The notes: generated from the letters alone by a model not told the origin. A stretch of 64,000 bases of DNA from Dromiciops gliroides (GCF_019393635.1 NC_057867.1:62689492-62753491), one strand, 5' to 3'; shown: positions 35,725 through 47,184, counted from the stretch's first letter. Program-made: numbers and translations.

Positions 35725-36261
35725 TGGTAAAAAGTGAAAGTTTTTAACTAAAATTTAAGAGTTGGCTAACAATAACTGAAGGACCACTGGTTTTTGAAGG
35801 ACCGCCCTTTCAGGGAGGAGACCATGATGAACAGCTGTGCACCTGCTGATGCTCGGGAGAGAGTGACCAAGCACTCCACTTCCAGGGTGCTAGCTTAAAA
35901 ATGAGGAGAGAACAGAAGTGGTCTCTCTCGCTCTCGGCACACATGCTGACTCAGGTCTGACAGCGGGTTCGGGCACGAGCTTGATGCTATTCTCAGCCTG
36001 AGAGGTAGCTTTGGGATTCAGTGAGTTTTATAAAAGAATATAGACTAAGCTTAGATCTAAGACTATTTATTTGTATTTCTACTTTCCTATTTCCCTAATC
36101 AATATCACCTGTTTGTTGGCTAATTAATTCCCAAACAATAAAAGCTAAGTAATCCATCTCTAATTAAAGCTCAGAGGTTTCTTTCTCTTACTGGTCTGGG
36201 AGATATATAAGGGAAAGGTTAAAGGGGAGTTTAATGCTCTTATATCCAATTTTAAATCTCA
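35725..36261 (+). mobile_element. LTR-like element D inside LTR-like C
   Basis: About 540 bases absent from the paralogous repeat C at 44678. It starts TGGTAAAAAGTGAAAG, has a TATA-like TTTTATAAAAGAATATAG near 36028, an AATAAAAGC near 36139, and ends TAAATCTCA beside a C-run. The structure suits a solo LTR; boundaries are approximate because C-runs flank it. No retroviral genes are present. Confidence 0.5.
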
Positions 36262-36554
36262 CCCCCCCCCCCAATCCCAAACATTCCCAAGCTTACTTCC
36301 TGGACTTTGTTATTATGTAAAAAGATTCATTTACATTAAGTAGTTTCTGTGTGAGAAACTTTCCCCTTTTCCCAAGGGCAGTCTCATAGCTCCCTCAGTT
36401 CTGTTACTGCATATCAACCCTGTCCTCAGTCCCCATCTTTGGGTATTCCTAGCATTCTTGCTTTGCCATACTCAGAGTTATAACTCTTCTGCCCTGATTA
36501 AAGACCTTATTTTCTCCTATATTGATTGTTTCATTAATTTCCAGGTTAACATAA

Positions 36555-37020
36555 TGCATCTTTCTAAAACTATTTCTTGAAAATTATTTGGAACAAATTT
36601 TTAAAAGTAGAAAAGTACATCAATAGAAAAGTAAAACTGATTTATAACAAGGAAAAATCAGAAATAACTAAACTCAAAAAACCCTCTAAAGACAACTTAT
36701 CTCAGAAAAGACTCCTTATTTGACAAGAACTGCTGAGAAAACTAGAAAGCGGTCTGAAAGAAATTAGATGTAGACCAACACCTTATACCATATACCACAA
36801 TAAACTCAAAATGGATATATGTCCTGAATATTAAGGTTACACCATAAAACAATTAGAAACTGGCATGGTCAGATACCCTTCACAGTTAAGAGTAGAGTGT
36901 ACATTCTTAACAAAATACAGGATAGAGGAGACAATAAAAAATTAGGTAATTCCAATTAGACAAAAGTGAAAAGCCTCCGCACAAGCAAAAATAATGAAAT
37001 CATATTATAAAAGCAATAGA
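36555..37020 (+). mobile_element. L1 ORF2-region remnant, sense
   Basis: CACCTTATACCATATACC, AACTCAAAATGGATATATGT and CACCATAAAACAATTAGAAA are typical of the distal part of L1 ORF2. Stops are frequent, so it is dead. The SINE at 37021 follows directly. Confidence 0.65.
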
Positions 37021-37174
37021 GGGGCAGCTAGGTGGCACAGTGGATAAAGTGCTGACCCTGGATTCAGGAGGACCTGAGTTCAAATCTGACCTCAGACACT
37101 TGACACTTAATAGATGTGTGATCCTGGGAAGTCACTTAACCCTCACTGCCCCACCAAGAAAACAACAAAAGCAA
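37021..37174 (+). mobile_element. tRNA-derived marsupial SINE
   Basis: Full-length copy with TSD AAAGCAATAG (37010-37019 and 37175-37184). Confidence 0.93.
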
Positions 37175-37290
37175 AAAGCAATAGGAAGGAAATATCAAAA
37201 AGGGTATACTAGGATCATGGGCTTAGTGCCCAGAGCTAGGCCAGCGACATCCAGAGCTGATCAGGCTTAACCCCTACATAGCTTTCCAAA

Positions 37291-37873
37291 TGTTAGGGGC
37301 CTAGCACCCCAGAAGTTCTCTAGGGTAAATCAAAGAACCTTCTCCTTGAGAAACTAAAGCAAAGGACAGACACACCTCAAGAGATAAGTGGCACCACATC
37401 AAGACTGAGTTAGCTCCAGGACCACCACCCTTCTTTCCAGTCTCCCCCACCCATGGGGAGATAAGATTAGGTGTAGCTGCTGCCTTTGTGGGGTAAGGAG
37501 GAGAGAGATGGTTTGGGAGATCTGCAGCCACCCCTCACCCAATTCCCCCACCCACCACCAGTGGGGGATGGTCCTCCCCTAATAAGGGAACTTTCCACAG
37601 TCAGATGATCACCCCCATCAGTCCTCTATAAAAGTACCTGCCTGTCTCCTGCTTGAGGAGATAGGTATCTCAGAGTCATGCCTCTGTGCTATGCCTTCTC
37701 CCCATGAGAAGAAGTCCAAGGATTTCTCTCTTGGTTTCCTTTCCCCAGCCCCTAAATAAACTAATTGAATTTGTGTGCAAGAGGGTGTAATTCTTTAAAG
37801 AGGAATTCCTAAGGACCCCAAACCCCTATCACAAGAACCCCTATCCCTAATCCCCACTTATTTCCCCATAACA
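37291..37873 (+). mobile_element. solo LTR B, copy 1
   Basis: A 583-base endogenous-retrovirus-type LTR from TGTTAGGGGC to CCCCATAACA, with inverted TGTT/AACA ends, TATA box CTATAAAAGTACC near 37626 and AATAAA near 37755. It is closely related to 42395-42966. The flanks CCAAA and CAAGC do not give a clean duplication. There is no gag, pol or env. Confidence 0.8.
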
Positions 37874-38210
37874 CAAGCCAGCAGTGTAAAGATCACCAAG
37901 AGCAGATATTAGGCATGATCCTCTAACCCAGCCCAGCCATATCAAACTACCCAAAAAAGACTGTTGGAAGAAGCATTAAGAGAAAGATGAAAAGCTATTA
38001 TGAGACTAGTAATTCCCAAGCCACAAACCCAGAAAAGGGAAATAAATCCAAAACACCTATAATAAAAATTTTCAAGAATCACTCCCAGTACCTAAGGTGA
38101 GTTTGTGTTAAATGATAATGGGATTAAATACACAGAGTTGGAAGGAGTTTGCCCAAGGCCATAAAAGCAGCCTTTGCAAAAGCCTTGCCTTCAAAAGTAA
38201 TAGCAGCACC

Positions 38211-38219
38211 AGCAGTAGT

Positions 38220-38260
<41 letters not shown>

Positions 38261-38261
38261 A
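38211..38261. repeat. (AGT)n trinucleotide repeat
   Basis: About 16 AGT units with one interruption near 38220. On the - strand it yields a poly-tyrosine open frame that is not a gene. Confidence 0.97.
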
Positions 38262-38274
38262 CAGCAGCTGTAGC

Positions 38275-38523
38275 TAACATTTATACAATGCTTTAAAGTC
38301 TGCACAACACATTACAAAAAAATCTCTTTTTATGCTAAATACTTTACAAATATTGCCTCAGTTGATCCTCACAAGAATCCTGGAGGTAGGTGCTATTAAT
38401 TAAATTTATTTAATAGATGAGGAAATGGAGACATAGCTAGTGGATGTCTGTGGCTGCAATTTAACTCAGGACTTCTTGACTCTGGGTCCCACTTTGCCTC
38501 CACTGCACCACTTAGTTGCCTCT
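38275..38523 (-). mobile_element. MIR, antisense
   Basis: ATACAATGCTTTAAAGTCTG, ATCCTCACAAGAATCCTGGA and CCTCCACTGCACCACTTAGT are the reverse complement of a full MIR. Confidence 0.75.
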
Positions 38524-39192
38524 ATGTAGAACCTGCAAAGAAGTGAACAGAAGGAAGTTTCCCTGCTCTGCACTTACCTCACCACCACTGCAAACTATCA
38601 GAGAGGAAATAAATAGCTGTCTCAACAGAATTCCACACTAAGCCACAAAGCTGGAGGGACCATCCACACATTGAGCTTCATTAGGACACTTGGTTCTTTC
38701 CTCAGTCACCCAGACAAAAACCTCACACACGTAACCTCAAGATTCTCTTCAGGCAGGCCTCCGAGGTGATGTGACACAATTTACTGTCTGTCAACAGATC
38801 TTACATTCTAGGCTGCTGGGGGCCTACCATTACCAACATGCCTGCCTGATGTCTCAAATTAATTCATCTTTCCCTGTCTTCCTGATAATCATTCCTCTCT
38901 AGGCTGCACTCTAGGCTTTCTCGAATATGTCCCCACCTTTTTCTGCTCCCTCCCCTCCAATCTGTAAGCTCCTTGTGGGTCGGTCAGGGACTGTTTTAAT
39001 TTCTACTGGTAATTTTTATTCCCAATCCTTAGCATAGTACCTGGCACATTAAGAAGTGCTTATTAATAAATGTTTATTGATTTGGCTCCTTTCACCTTTT
39101 TATTGCTCCTTGCCTGAATAGCATTTAAAATTGGAAAACCATACCAAGACCTTCATTGGAATCTTGACTTGGCTTTGCCTGCTGAGCCAATC

Positions 39193-39348
39193 TTTTTTTT
39201 TTGGGGGGGGGGGGTGAGACAATTGGGGTTAAGTGACTTGCCCAGGATCACACAGCTAGTAAGTGTCAACAGTCTGAGGCCAGATTTGAACTCAGGTCCT
39301 TCTAAATCCAAGACCGGTGCTCTAGCCACTGGGCCACCTAGCTGCCCC
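39193..39348 (-). mobile_element. tRNA-derived SINE, antisense
   Basis: Full-length reverse copy with TSD TGAGCCAATCT (39183-39193, 39349-39359) and a G-run next to its tail. Confidence 0.95.
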
Positions 39349-39599
39349 TGAGCCAATCTTTTAAGCTCCACACTTGGTGATTTTAGTAAACTGTGAAAAT
39401 AATGAATTTTCATTTAAACGGGGGAACATACACACACTGGGCCTATGATATAATGAAACTGATTTTCTGCTAGACATTATAACCAATATAAACCACAGCA
39501 TACTAATTAGTTCCCAAATAGTCTACATTCTACTTCTCTACTCTCACAGCTACTCCCCTACTTCGGCCTGATACCGTCATCTCTAGACTTCTATGCCTG

Positions 39600-39815
39600 C
39601 CTTCTATTTGGCAAATTTTGGCTGGGTATCAGGAGAAACTTCCTAACAAGTGTCCAAAAGTGGAATGCTTTGGCACAAAGCAGTACATCTCCCCACTCCT
39701 TGGAGCTCTTGAAGCACAAGCTGGAGGACCCTCATCAGCAGGCCTTTCTACTCGAGTTAGACTAGATGGCGACTGAGATCCCTTCCAACTATTACATTCT
39801 GGGAGTCACCAACTA
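39600..39815 (+). mobile_element. L3/CR1-like 3' end
   Basis: ATCAGGAGAAACTTCCTAAC, GTCCAAAAGTGGAATGCTTT and AGACTAGATGGCGACTGAGA, then CCCTTCCAACTATTACATTC, match the extreme L3 3' end. Confidence 0.75.
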
Positions 39816-40272
39816 TAATCTTCTCAATACGACAGAGAAGTATCAGGCCTTGGCATCTATCCTGCCACTGTTGCTCAGAAACCCCAGGTCTTACTCCACT
39901 CCACACCTTGCCATCACATCCACTAGCTTTGACCATCATCTGCCACATCACTACACTTTCTAGATCCCTGGGCAGGTTGGTTCTTGGGCAGTGCCACCGT
40001 GGCCATAGCCACTCGACCTAAGTACAAACAAGCCTTCGATCTGGCCTGTAGCTGTATGTTTTTCCTCCAATGACATTGTGAGCTCCTTGAGAGCAAGAAT
40101 TGTCTGGCTTCTCTACTGGTATCTCCTGCACTCAGCACAGTACCTGGTACACAGAAAGTACTTAATTAATGTGTTTTCAAGCTTTCACTAGTCTTCTAAT
40201 CAGCCTCCGTGCTTCCAGTTTCCCACCTTTCTAATCTAATCCTCTATAGCTTCCAAAATTATTTTTCTAAAA

Positions 40273-40334
40273 TATAGCTGTGTGGCTCTGGGCAAGTCAC
40301 TTAACCCTCAATGCCCTGCAAAAAAAAAAAAAAA
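40273..40334 (+). mobile_element. 3' fragment of tRNA-derived SINE
   Basis: Only the end AGCTGTGTGGCTCTGGGCAA through the A tail is present. Confidence 0.8.
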
Positions 40335-40590
40335 TCTTAATAAAAAAAACCTCAAGGTAAAATACAGGTCTGAGGTCACTTTTGTACTCAATGAACTAGA
40401 GTGGCTTTATTACTTTTAGGATCAAATACAAACTCCTCTGTTTAGCACTTCAAACCCTTCATATTAGAAAACACAGACCAAAAAAACAGAAAGATGAGCA
40501 ACGAAAAAGCATGCCTTGCTCTGCATTCAGACTCCATCAATTTTCTCCTGCACTTTCCATCCAAAGTCCTTCAAACCTGTCTTGGATCCT

Positions 40591-40738
40591 TTTTTTTTTT
40601 TGGTGAGGCAATTGGGGTTAAGTGACTTGCCTAGGGTCACACAGCTAGTAAGTGTTAAGTGTCTGAGGACGGATTTGAACTCAGGTCCTCCTGACTCCAG
40701 GGCAGGTGCTCTATCCACTGCGCCACCTAGCTGCCCCT
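40591..40738 (-). mobile_element. tRNA-derived SINE, antisense
   Basis: Full-length reverse copy with TSD TTGGATCCT (40582-40590, 40739-40747). Confidence 0.95.
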
Positions 40739-41829
40739 TGGATCCTATTTAAAGCCCTTCACAATCTGGTTCCAACAAAGCTTTCCAGCCCTATTAAACA
40801 CTACTCCCTCTAGCACAAGCAAGAGTCCAGGCAAACTAGCATTCCTCCTGTTTCTCACACACCAAACTCCATTTTCCAGTTCAGTGGCTTTTACATTAGC
40901 TCTTCTTCATGCATAGAAAGATCTCTCTCTGTTCACCTCTTTCTCTTACAAACCAAAGTTTCTTTGAAGGCTTTGATTTTCCAATTCTTCCCAGTTGCTA
41001 GGGCCTTCCCTCTCAAAATTACTTTGTATTTAGTTACATATGCACATGTTGTCTCCAGCCCCAACAGAATGTAAGCTCTTTGAGGGCAGAGCCTGTTTGG
41101 CTTTTGTCTCTGTATTCCCAAGGCCTGGCATTTGCTTGTGGGGTAATAACTGCCCTTACACTTGTGACATTGAAATACTTACTACAGACACAAGTTTGGG
41201 TAACCATGTTAGCAATTTATCCATTTCTATTGGTCAAGTGTCTCCTTAACTTCTTGAAGTCCCCAGAGTGAGTATGGGGCCCCAAGAGCACATGTGGTCA
41301 GTCCACCAGAGAGTCGGCATGTGGCCCCACAGAGACCCAAGAGAGGCAGAGGCCACATAGTCCCAGAGAGCCAACATGGCCGCCTAGCCAAGTGTTTTAT
41401 CCCTTTCTGATTTGGTTGCTGTCATTATACTCAAACCAAATCTAATCCGTTCACATTATTCAAATCTAGATGGCTGACTGGACTTGAAGGTAAGCTATGT
41501 TCAAATGAAGTACAAAGCTGATATCAGAGAAAGGATGCAAGCCCTCCCCCAGAGAAAAATCCATTCTTGGAGGTGTCCTTGGGCTATGTAGACAAAAGAA
41601 TGAGTCTCTACCTAAGGCTCCTTTGGTGAAGTAGGGTGGGTGGGTTTGACCTAGAGATCTGATAGAAGTCTCTCAAGGAGAACATTTTGGAGTGGGGGGA
41701 GAAAGAATTATAAAAGAGGCCCCCAACATATTATTAATAATTGTCACACACAGGGGGCAGCTAGGTGGCACAGTGGATAAAGCGCCGGCCCTGGATTCAG
41801 GAGGACCTGAGTTCAAATCAAGTCTCAGA

Positions 41830-43047
41830 TGATGTAGGAGGCAAAAAGGGATTAACAGAAAAACCTAAGATCCAAGCTCTAATTCAGATATGAGCTCTAA
41901 AAAGGATTCAGACCCCAGTTAATGGATAACTTACAAGTCAGGATGCTAAATTCTCTTACCCACAATAATCAGTACCCATAATGGGAACAGAGGAGCTAGG
42001 CTGTGAAGACCTTAAATAAAATGACAGGCTATAGAAATTCAGACTAGAAATAAATGATAAATGAAGATGTTTTGAAACTAAGCATGGGAATCAGAAAGAG
42101 ACATGCACAGAAAAGGCCAAATTTGTCTCCAGATTCACCTTATGACTTGTAAACCCTAAAAACACACCTCCACGGAAAAAGGTACCTACCTCAAGGGTTG
42201 GCTTAGGACCCCAGGAACTCCAAATTAGGATAAACTCTCCCTTGTACCTCCCCAAGGTGGAGATTATTATAGAGACTGATAAGCAATTTATCCGTACTAT
42301 GGATATAACTTTTTTCTTTCACTATTCAAGAGATACCTTTCCACTATTCTGGTTCTCTCCCTGTGGTCACTCACAGTATTGCAATAAAACTTGGTGTTAT
42401 GGACCCAGGGCACCCCAGAAGTTCTCTGGGGCACATCAAGGAACCTTCTCCTTGAGAAACTTATCCAAAGGACAGACACACCTAAAGAGATAAGTGGAAC
42501 CAGAGCTAGCTTCGGGACCTCCACCCTACATTCCAGTCTCCCAAAACCCTGGGGAGATAAAATTAGGTGTGGCTGCTGCCTTTGTGTCCTGAGGAGATGG
42601 CTTGAGAGATCTACAACCACCCCTCACCCAATTCCCCCACCCACCACCAGTGGGGGATGGTCCTCCCTCACTAAGGGAACTTTCCACAGTCAGATGATCA
42701 CTCCCATCAGTCCTGTATAAAAGTACCTGGCTGTCTCCTGCTCGAGGAGATAGGTATCTCAGAGCCATGCCTCTGTGCTATGCCTTCTCCCCATGAGAAG
42801 TCCAAGGATTTCTCTCATGGTTTCCCTTCCCCTTCCTCTAAATAAACTACCATCTTATTCTAATTGCTTTTGTGTGCAAGAGAGTGTAATTCTTTAAAGA
42901 GGAATTCCTAAGGACCCCAAACCCCTACCTCTATCCCAAACCCCCTACCCTATTTTCCCCACAACATTAGGAAACTGAGTCACTGAGTCTTGTAATTCTT
43001 TTGGGACAACTCACGATCAATTTGACCCCAAATTCCATCCCACATCA
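41830..43047 (+). mobile_element. solo LTR A inserted in a SINE
   Basis: The element runs from TGATGTAGGAGG to TCCCACATCA with inverted TGATGT/ACATCA ends and a perfect 5-base target duplication TCAGA (41825-41829, 43048-43052). AATAAA occurs at about 42383. LTR B sits inside it; without B its length is 646 bases. No viral genes remain. Confidence 0.85.
42395..42966 (+). mobile_element. solo LTR B, copy 2, nested in LTR A
   Basis: A 572-base LTR from TGTTATGG to CCACAACA, closely similar to 37291-37873, with TATA box GTATAAAAGTACC near 42715 and AATAAA near 42840. The flanks CTTGG and TTAGG are an imperfect duplication. It is in the same orientation as LTR A. Confidence 0.85.
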
Positions 43048-43780
43048 TCAGACACTTGACATTTACTAGCTGTGTGACCCTTGGGAAGTCACTTAATACT
43101 CATTGCCCCACCCAAAAAAAAAAAGTAATTGGGAATAATTCTCACACACTAAATAATTAATAAAATTATGGGAGAGGAAAAGAAGAGTCTATCTCTAGCC
43201 TCTCATGCCATTTCTGCTAAGCTCACATTTAGGTGGCACAAAGCTGTCTGTGACTGATCACCAAAAGATTATTCTGCACAAGGATCCTATGGAAACAAGC
43301 AGACTTCTCAGTTCTGACTTTCAACATCTAACATGTATATATTCAGTAAGAAAAACAACAGCAAAGTGCCTCTTATGCACCTTCATAATCTCGATGAGCA
43401 GAAGTGTAAGCCCAAGCTCAAAGGAGCATAGCTAATTTAATGTGCTCTTCTAGCATCCTGGAGATTCACCTAGAAGCTGGAGAAATTCAGCTCCAGGCCA
43501 GGATTAAGAGCCAGATCAGGAAGGTGTCGGGGAAAGGAGGCCCGGGCTAAGACCTGGTCAGAGTTGTCCCAAATTGTGCCTCCCCACAGGGAGCCTGAGG
43601 AAGGGGGGAGAGGAAATGATAGTCCCTCACAGCTGAGGTCATTTTTCAGCTAGAAACCAGGGTTCTCAAGGCCATCACATACACACCTGAGGTTAATTAG
43701 GGTGCTCTTGCCCCCTCCAAAGACTGAGGGCTCCACCCTCAAAAAAGCACTGCACTGTTTATCTCCAAAAACACTGTATA

Positions 43781-43925
43781 GGGGCGGCTAGGTGGTGAAG
43801 TGGATAAAGCACCAGCCCTGGATTCAGGAGTACCTGAGTTCAAATCTGGCCTCAGACACTTGACACTTACTGGCTATGAGACCCTGGGCAAGTCACTTAA
43901 CCCCAATTGCCTCACCAAAAAAAAA
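43781..43925 (+). mobile_element. tRNA-derived marsupial SINE
   Basis: Full-length copy GGGGCGGCTAGGTGGTGAAG with A tail, 15 bases ahead of a second copy in the same direction. Confidence 0.94.
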
Positions 43926-43939
43926 GAATATTGTATTAT

Positions 43940-44099
43940 GGGGGGCAGCTAGGTGGCACAGTGGATAAAGCACCGGCCCTGGATTCAGGAGGACCTGAGT
44001 TCAAATCTGACCTCAGACACTTGACACTTACTAGCTGTGTGACCTTGGGCAACTCACTTAACCCTCATTGCCCAACCAAAAAACAAACAAACAAAAAAA
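43940..44099 (+). mobile_element. tRNA-derived marsupial SINE
   Basis: Full-length copy with (AAAC)n tail; flanks AGAATATTGTATTA and AGAATACTGCATTA are its target duplication. Confidence 0.94.
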
Positions 44100-44296
44100 G
44101 AATACTGCATTAGGGTTAGCTAACTTTCACGTGTAGATTGTAAGCCTTAAGTAGCAGGCCAGTGAACAAGGGGAGGATCCATCTCCAGTTAGGGACTAGG
44201 GGATTAAAATGGGGCCTGCCCCAACTCTGCACTTGCTGGCTGTAGCATTTATTTGCAATTGTCCATTCTTGCAAGAGAAAAAATAAATGAGTCTTT

Positions 44297-44460
44297 GGGG
44301 GCGGCTAGGTGGTGCAGCAGATAAAGCACAGGCCCGGGATTCAGGAGTTCCTGAGTTCAAATCCGGCCTCAGACACTTGACACTTACTGGCTGTGTGACC
44401 TTGGGCAAGTCACTTAACCCCCATTGCCCCGCAAAAAAAAACAAAACAAAACAAAACCAA
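44297..44460 (+). mobile_element. tRNA-derived marsupial SINE
   Basis: Full-length copy with a 16-base duplication AAATAAATGAGTCTTT / AAATAAATGAGCCTTT at 44281 and 44461. Confidence 0.95.
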
Positions 44461-44677
44461 AAATAAATGAGCCTTTGACATATCGCTGCTGAGTTCCAGA
44501 GAATTATTGAGCAGGGGTGGACTTGCCCACTGCCTCCCACAAATCACTGTGGCTTAAAAGGCGCTTATATTTGTACACAGAACCAGCCATAAACTCAGAG
44601 CCAGAGGGTACCTCCAAAAGTCATCGCATCGCATGGCATCATGTCCCTTCTCTTTAGGAAGGTCTCCACTTAGTCCC

Positions 44678-45066
44678 TGATAAAGACAATTTACTGAGAA
44701 CTGACTAATCCCCACCTACTCCCCATTCCCAGGCCAAAGAACTGCCTGGGGCTAACCAATCTTTGTCAATTCCAGATTCTCCATTGATTTATGGATTTCC
44801 CCCAAAACAAAATATCCCCAAGTTTACTTCCTGGATTTTAGGTTATTATGTAAAAAGGTTCATTTACATTAAGTAGTTTCTGTCCGTGAGAAACTTACTT
44901 TTCCCAAGGGCAGTCTCACAGCCAGCCCCCTGTTCTGTTACCCCCTATGAACCCTGTGCTCAGTGGCCATCTTGGAGTATTCCTAGCATTCTTGCTTTGC
45001 CATATAACTCCTCTGCCCCGATTAAAGACCTTATATATTGATTGTTTCATTAATTTCCAGGTTAAC
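44678..45066 (+). mobile_element. LTR-like repeat C, copy 2, uninterrupted
   Basis: About 390 bases matching the outer parts of 35384-36551, without the SINE and LTR D found there. It begins TGATAAAGACAATTTACTGA and ends TTTCCAGGTTAAC, and lies 246 bases from the CD99L2 transmembrane exon. Confidence 0.7.
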
Positions 45067-45311
45067 GTGCCATATAAAATGATGTTTATCCTATTGCAAA
45101 TGTCTCCATCCATAACCTTTTCAGTAATTATCTTCCTTGGGTGGACACCGGCTTTTAATTTCTTAGTGATCTGGCCCCATTCCCTTCATTCTCCCGGGAA
45201 GACAACCAACTTCTGTCTTCCCTTTCATGGTATTTCATACTCATTGTTGTCAAGGAGAAGGATAAAGACTGAAGCTCCAGTAGAAAGAGAAGATCATTTC
45301 TAATCACTTAC

Positions 45312-45431
45312 GTTGAATGCTAAAGCAAAATTTCTTTTGTTGATAGGAAATGTAACTGGAGACTGCTCCAATGAGTGCCATTGCAAGGGCACTGGCTATG
45401 CCGGCAATCGTCCCAGTTTCTGCTACTGTTC
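45312..45431 (-). CDS. CD99L2: CD99L2 transmembrane exon
   Basis: This 120-base - strand exon follows acceptor TTTCTTTGGCAG and ends at donor C|GTAAGTG. It encodes TVAETGTIAGIASALAMALI followed by GAVSSYISYQQKKFCFSIQ. The hydrophobic helix IAGIASALAMALIGAVSSYI is small-residue rich, followed by the basic stop-transfer QQKK. This is the best-conserved part of CD99L2 and identifies the gene. From family knowledge, CD99L2 is a type I surface glycoprotein that helps leukocytes cross endothelium. Both ends are phase 1, so the exon is symmetric. Confidence 0.97.
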
Positions 45432-47142
45432 CTGCCAAAGAAAGAAGGGAAAGAGGCACAGCCAGGTGAGGCAAGACACAGAAAATCACAGAAACCCAAC
45501 GCACAGAAGTCTGCTTTTCTTTCGCTACTGACACCAAATCACATGACCACACTGCTCGGTTAATGGTGAGGGAGATGGACTTCAGAGAAGCACAGACTGA
45601 GAGTTAGAAAGGATCTCTCTCAGAGGACATCGAGTCCAATCCATACCTGAAGAAGAATCCCCATCAAACAACACATTAAAGTGAGCACTGAAGACCTCCC
45701 ATGGCAACCTATTCCAGTTTGAGAAAAGTCTAATGGTCAGAAAGGGTTTTTCTTGGCAAACCTCCATCTGACCAAGCAGAGTTAAATCTAATCCCTACCT
45801 CTGACTAACTAGTCATTCGTCAACATTCGAGGGGTTCCACACTGGCACTTTTGGTTTTTCACAGGTTGGCCACCAGAAATTAAAGGGAAATTTTTGGAGA
45901 TTTGCAGCATATTGCAGAAAATCGCAGACAATGCATGTATGTAAAGAAAACTAAAAAAAAGTTCAATAAGTCATAAATGCATAAATACTATATATTACTA
46001 ATCCATTTTTTCATTTATTACCTTACATATACACAAATAAATTCATTATGTAAACAGTTCAATTTGTAAAGCTTTCAGTGCACTAAAGAACTATGGGCTA
46101 CGCACTCTTTTGGGGAACGCCTCCTCTTTGTCTACCATCCAAACTCAATCAACTGATTCTCTCCCGCAGTGATCTTTGTATCTTGTGCTTTTTGTAGAAA
46201 AAATGCATGAAGCAGGTGCTGCAGCTACACAAACAGTGTGTTGTTTTAGTTGTGTTGTGCATTAAGTAAACATGAGCAGAATTCTTCCAAACAAAGCTTT
46301 GGGCTGGGGCCTAGAATTAGTCACAGTTGTTCACATTCGCTGGGATCCTACATCCCTCACCCCCACAAATGGCAAGGAATAACTGGACACTTCATCCAGC
46401 TATGGGCTTCATACGAAATTCACCTAAATTGTATATCTACATTTTTAAAATACTTCACTCTCTATTTTCCAAGTACTTATGACTTTTTCCCAAGTGTTAC
46501 CTTTTCAACAAACCTGTGAGACAGGTAGGACAGGCAGTAAGAGTTTCAACTTAGACACTTACTAGTTGTGTGACTTTGGGCAAGTCACTTGACTTCTCTG
46601 GGCCTAATGTCCTCCTCTGTTACCTCTTAAAATTGCTGTGACAACTCAGATGAGAGACCATATAAGTCAATGGTTTTTCAAACTTTAAAAACCTATTCAG
46701 ACCTTTTCAAAACTATTGGTTATTCTTCTCATTACTGTTTTACAGAAGAAAAGGGCAGCTAAATGAAGGTCATGTAGCTAGTAGCAAATTCTGACTGCAG
46801 GCCTATTGCTGCTCTTTCTTTTTTTTTAGAGGAGCAAGAAGTAAATAGTCGTACCCTTAAAGAGTGAGCATTGAATTCCTTAATCCTGTTCACTCGTATT
46901 TGAGATCACAGACACAGTTTGGAGGGATGCTTCAGGGCCCAGCTGAGTAACAATGACTGTCCCACAGAGGGACATCTAGACCAGAACGTCTTCACCCTTT
47001 TTGTATGTCATGGATCCCCTTTTAGAATTGTTTTTAAATGCAGAAGATAAAACATGTAGGTTTACAAATGAGACCAATCCCAAACAAACAACTTAATGGA
47101 TAACTGGTTAAGAACATTTGATCCAGACATACAGTAACTTAC
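45432..47142 (-). other. CD99L2: CD99L2 intron (1.7 kb)
   Basis: This short intron contains a MIR-like remnant at 46540-46680 and an old non-autonomous element around 46980-47090. 45590-45790 looks like an old interspersed repeat I cannot name. 45820-46530 is AT-rich with no recognised feature. Confidence 0.85.
46540..46680 (+). mobile_element. MIR-like SINE
   Basis: TTAGACACTTACTAGTTGTG, GGCAAGTCACTTGACTTCTC and CTGGGCCTAATGTCCTCCTC give the MIR core in sense. Confidence 0.65.
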
Positions 47143-47184
47143 CAGTCCCGGAGTCATCATTGCTGCTATCATACCTGCCATCAC
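47143..47184 (-). CDS. CD99L2: CD99L2 juxtamembrane 42-base exon
   Basis: This 42-base - strand microexon-sized exon lies between acceptor CCTTTTCTAG and donor ACTG|GTAAGTT. In phase with its neighbours it encodes GDGRYDSSNDDSGTG, matching the acidic Gly/Ser stretch outside the membrane in CD99L2 (GDGRY-SNDD). It is symmetric (phase 1 at both ends), so it could be skipped in frame. It was too short to appear as an open frame on its own; the match of both splice sites and the frame makes the call firm. Confidence 0.95.

Larger units (their letters stand above)
35384..36551 (+). mobile_element. LTR-like repeat C, copy 1, with two insertions
   Basis: It shares its outer sequence with 44678-45066: GACAATTTACTGAGAACTGA at the start and TCATTAATTTCCAGGTTAAC at the end, with a GATTAAAGACC near the 3' end. 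A SINE (35510-35674) and LTR-like D (about 35725-36261) are inserted in it. The terminal TG and a weak CA suggest a solo LTR, but no target duplication was identified. Confidence 0.6.
40085..41185 (+). mobile_element. L2-like LINE remnants in series
   Basis: One L2 end (CACAGTACCTGGTACACAGA near 40136) is followed by further sense L2 text (TTAGGATCAAATACAAACTC, GTAAGCTCTTTGAGGGCAGA). SINE pieces at 40273 and 40591 interrupt it. Confidence 0.6.
41753..43133 (+). mobile_element. tRNA-derived SINE split by LTR A
   Basis: The head (41753-41829) and tail (43048-43133) form one SINE when the LTR between them is removed. Flanks AATAATTGTCACACAC and AATAATTCTCACACAC (15 of 16 match) are its own target duplication, which shows that both halves belong to one insertion. 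Confidence 0.9.
30049..45311 (-). other. CD99L2: CD99L2 intron between tail and transmembrane exons
   Basis: This 15.3 kb intron holds many SINEs, two L1 3' remnants, a mariner-like MITE, solo LTRs A and B, LTR-like repeats C and D, and an AGT microsatellite, listed separately. Stretches 30049-32390, 34430-35380, 37874-38210, 38530-39190, 41250-41750 and 43140-43780 hold no gene or element I can name. 41260-41400 has repeated motifs (GTGGCCCCACAGAGACCCAAG) of unknown origin. Confidence 0.85.

Noticed and set aside
38108..38305. Poly-tyrosine open frame on the - strand
   Set aside because: It is the AGT trinucleotide repeat read in one frame.
37291..42966. The two LTR B copies as the ends of one provirus
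   Set aside because: They are in the same direction 5.1 kb apart, but the interior is SINE, MIR, L2, L3 and microsatellite with no viral genes, and copy 2 is nested inside LTR A. They are independent solo LTRs.
44916..45303. Open frames covering the edge of LTR-like C and the intron next to the CD99L2 transmembrane exon
   Set aside because: They are repeat sequence plus intron; the true exon here is on the - strand at 45312-45431.
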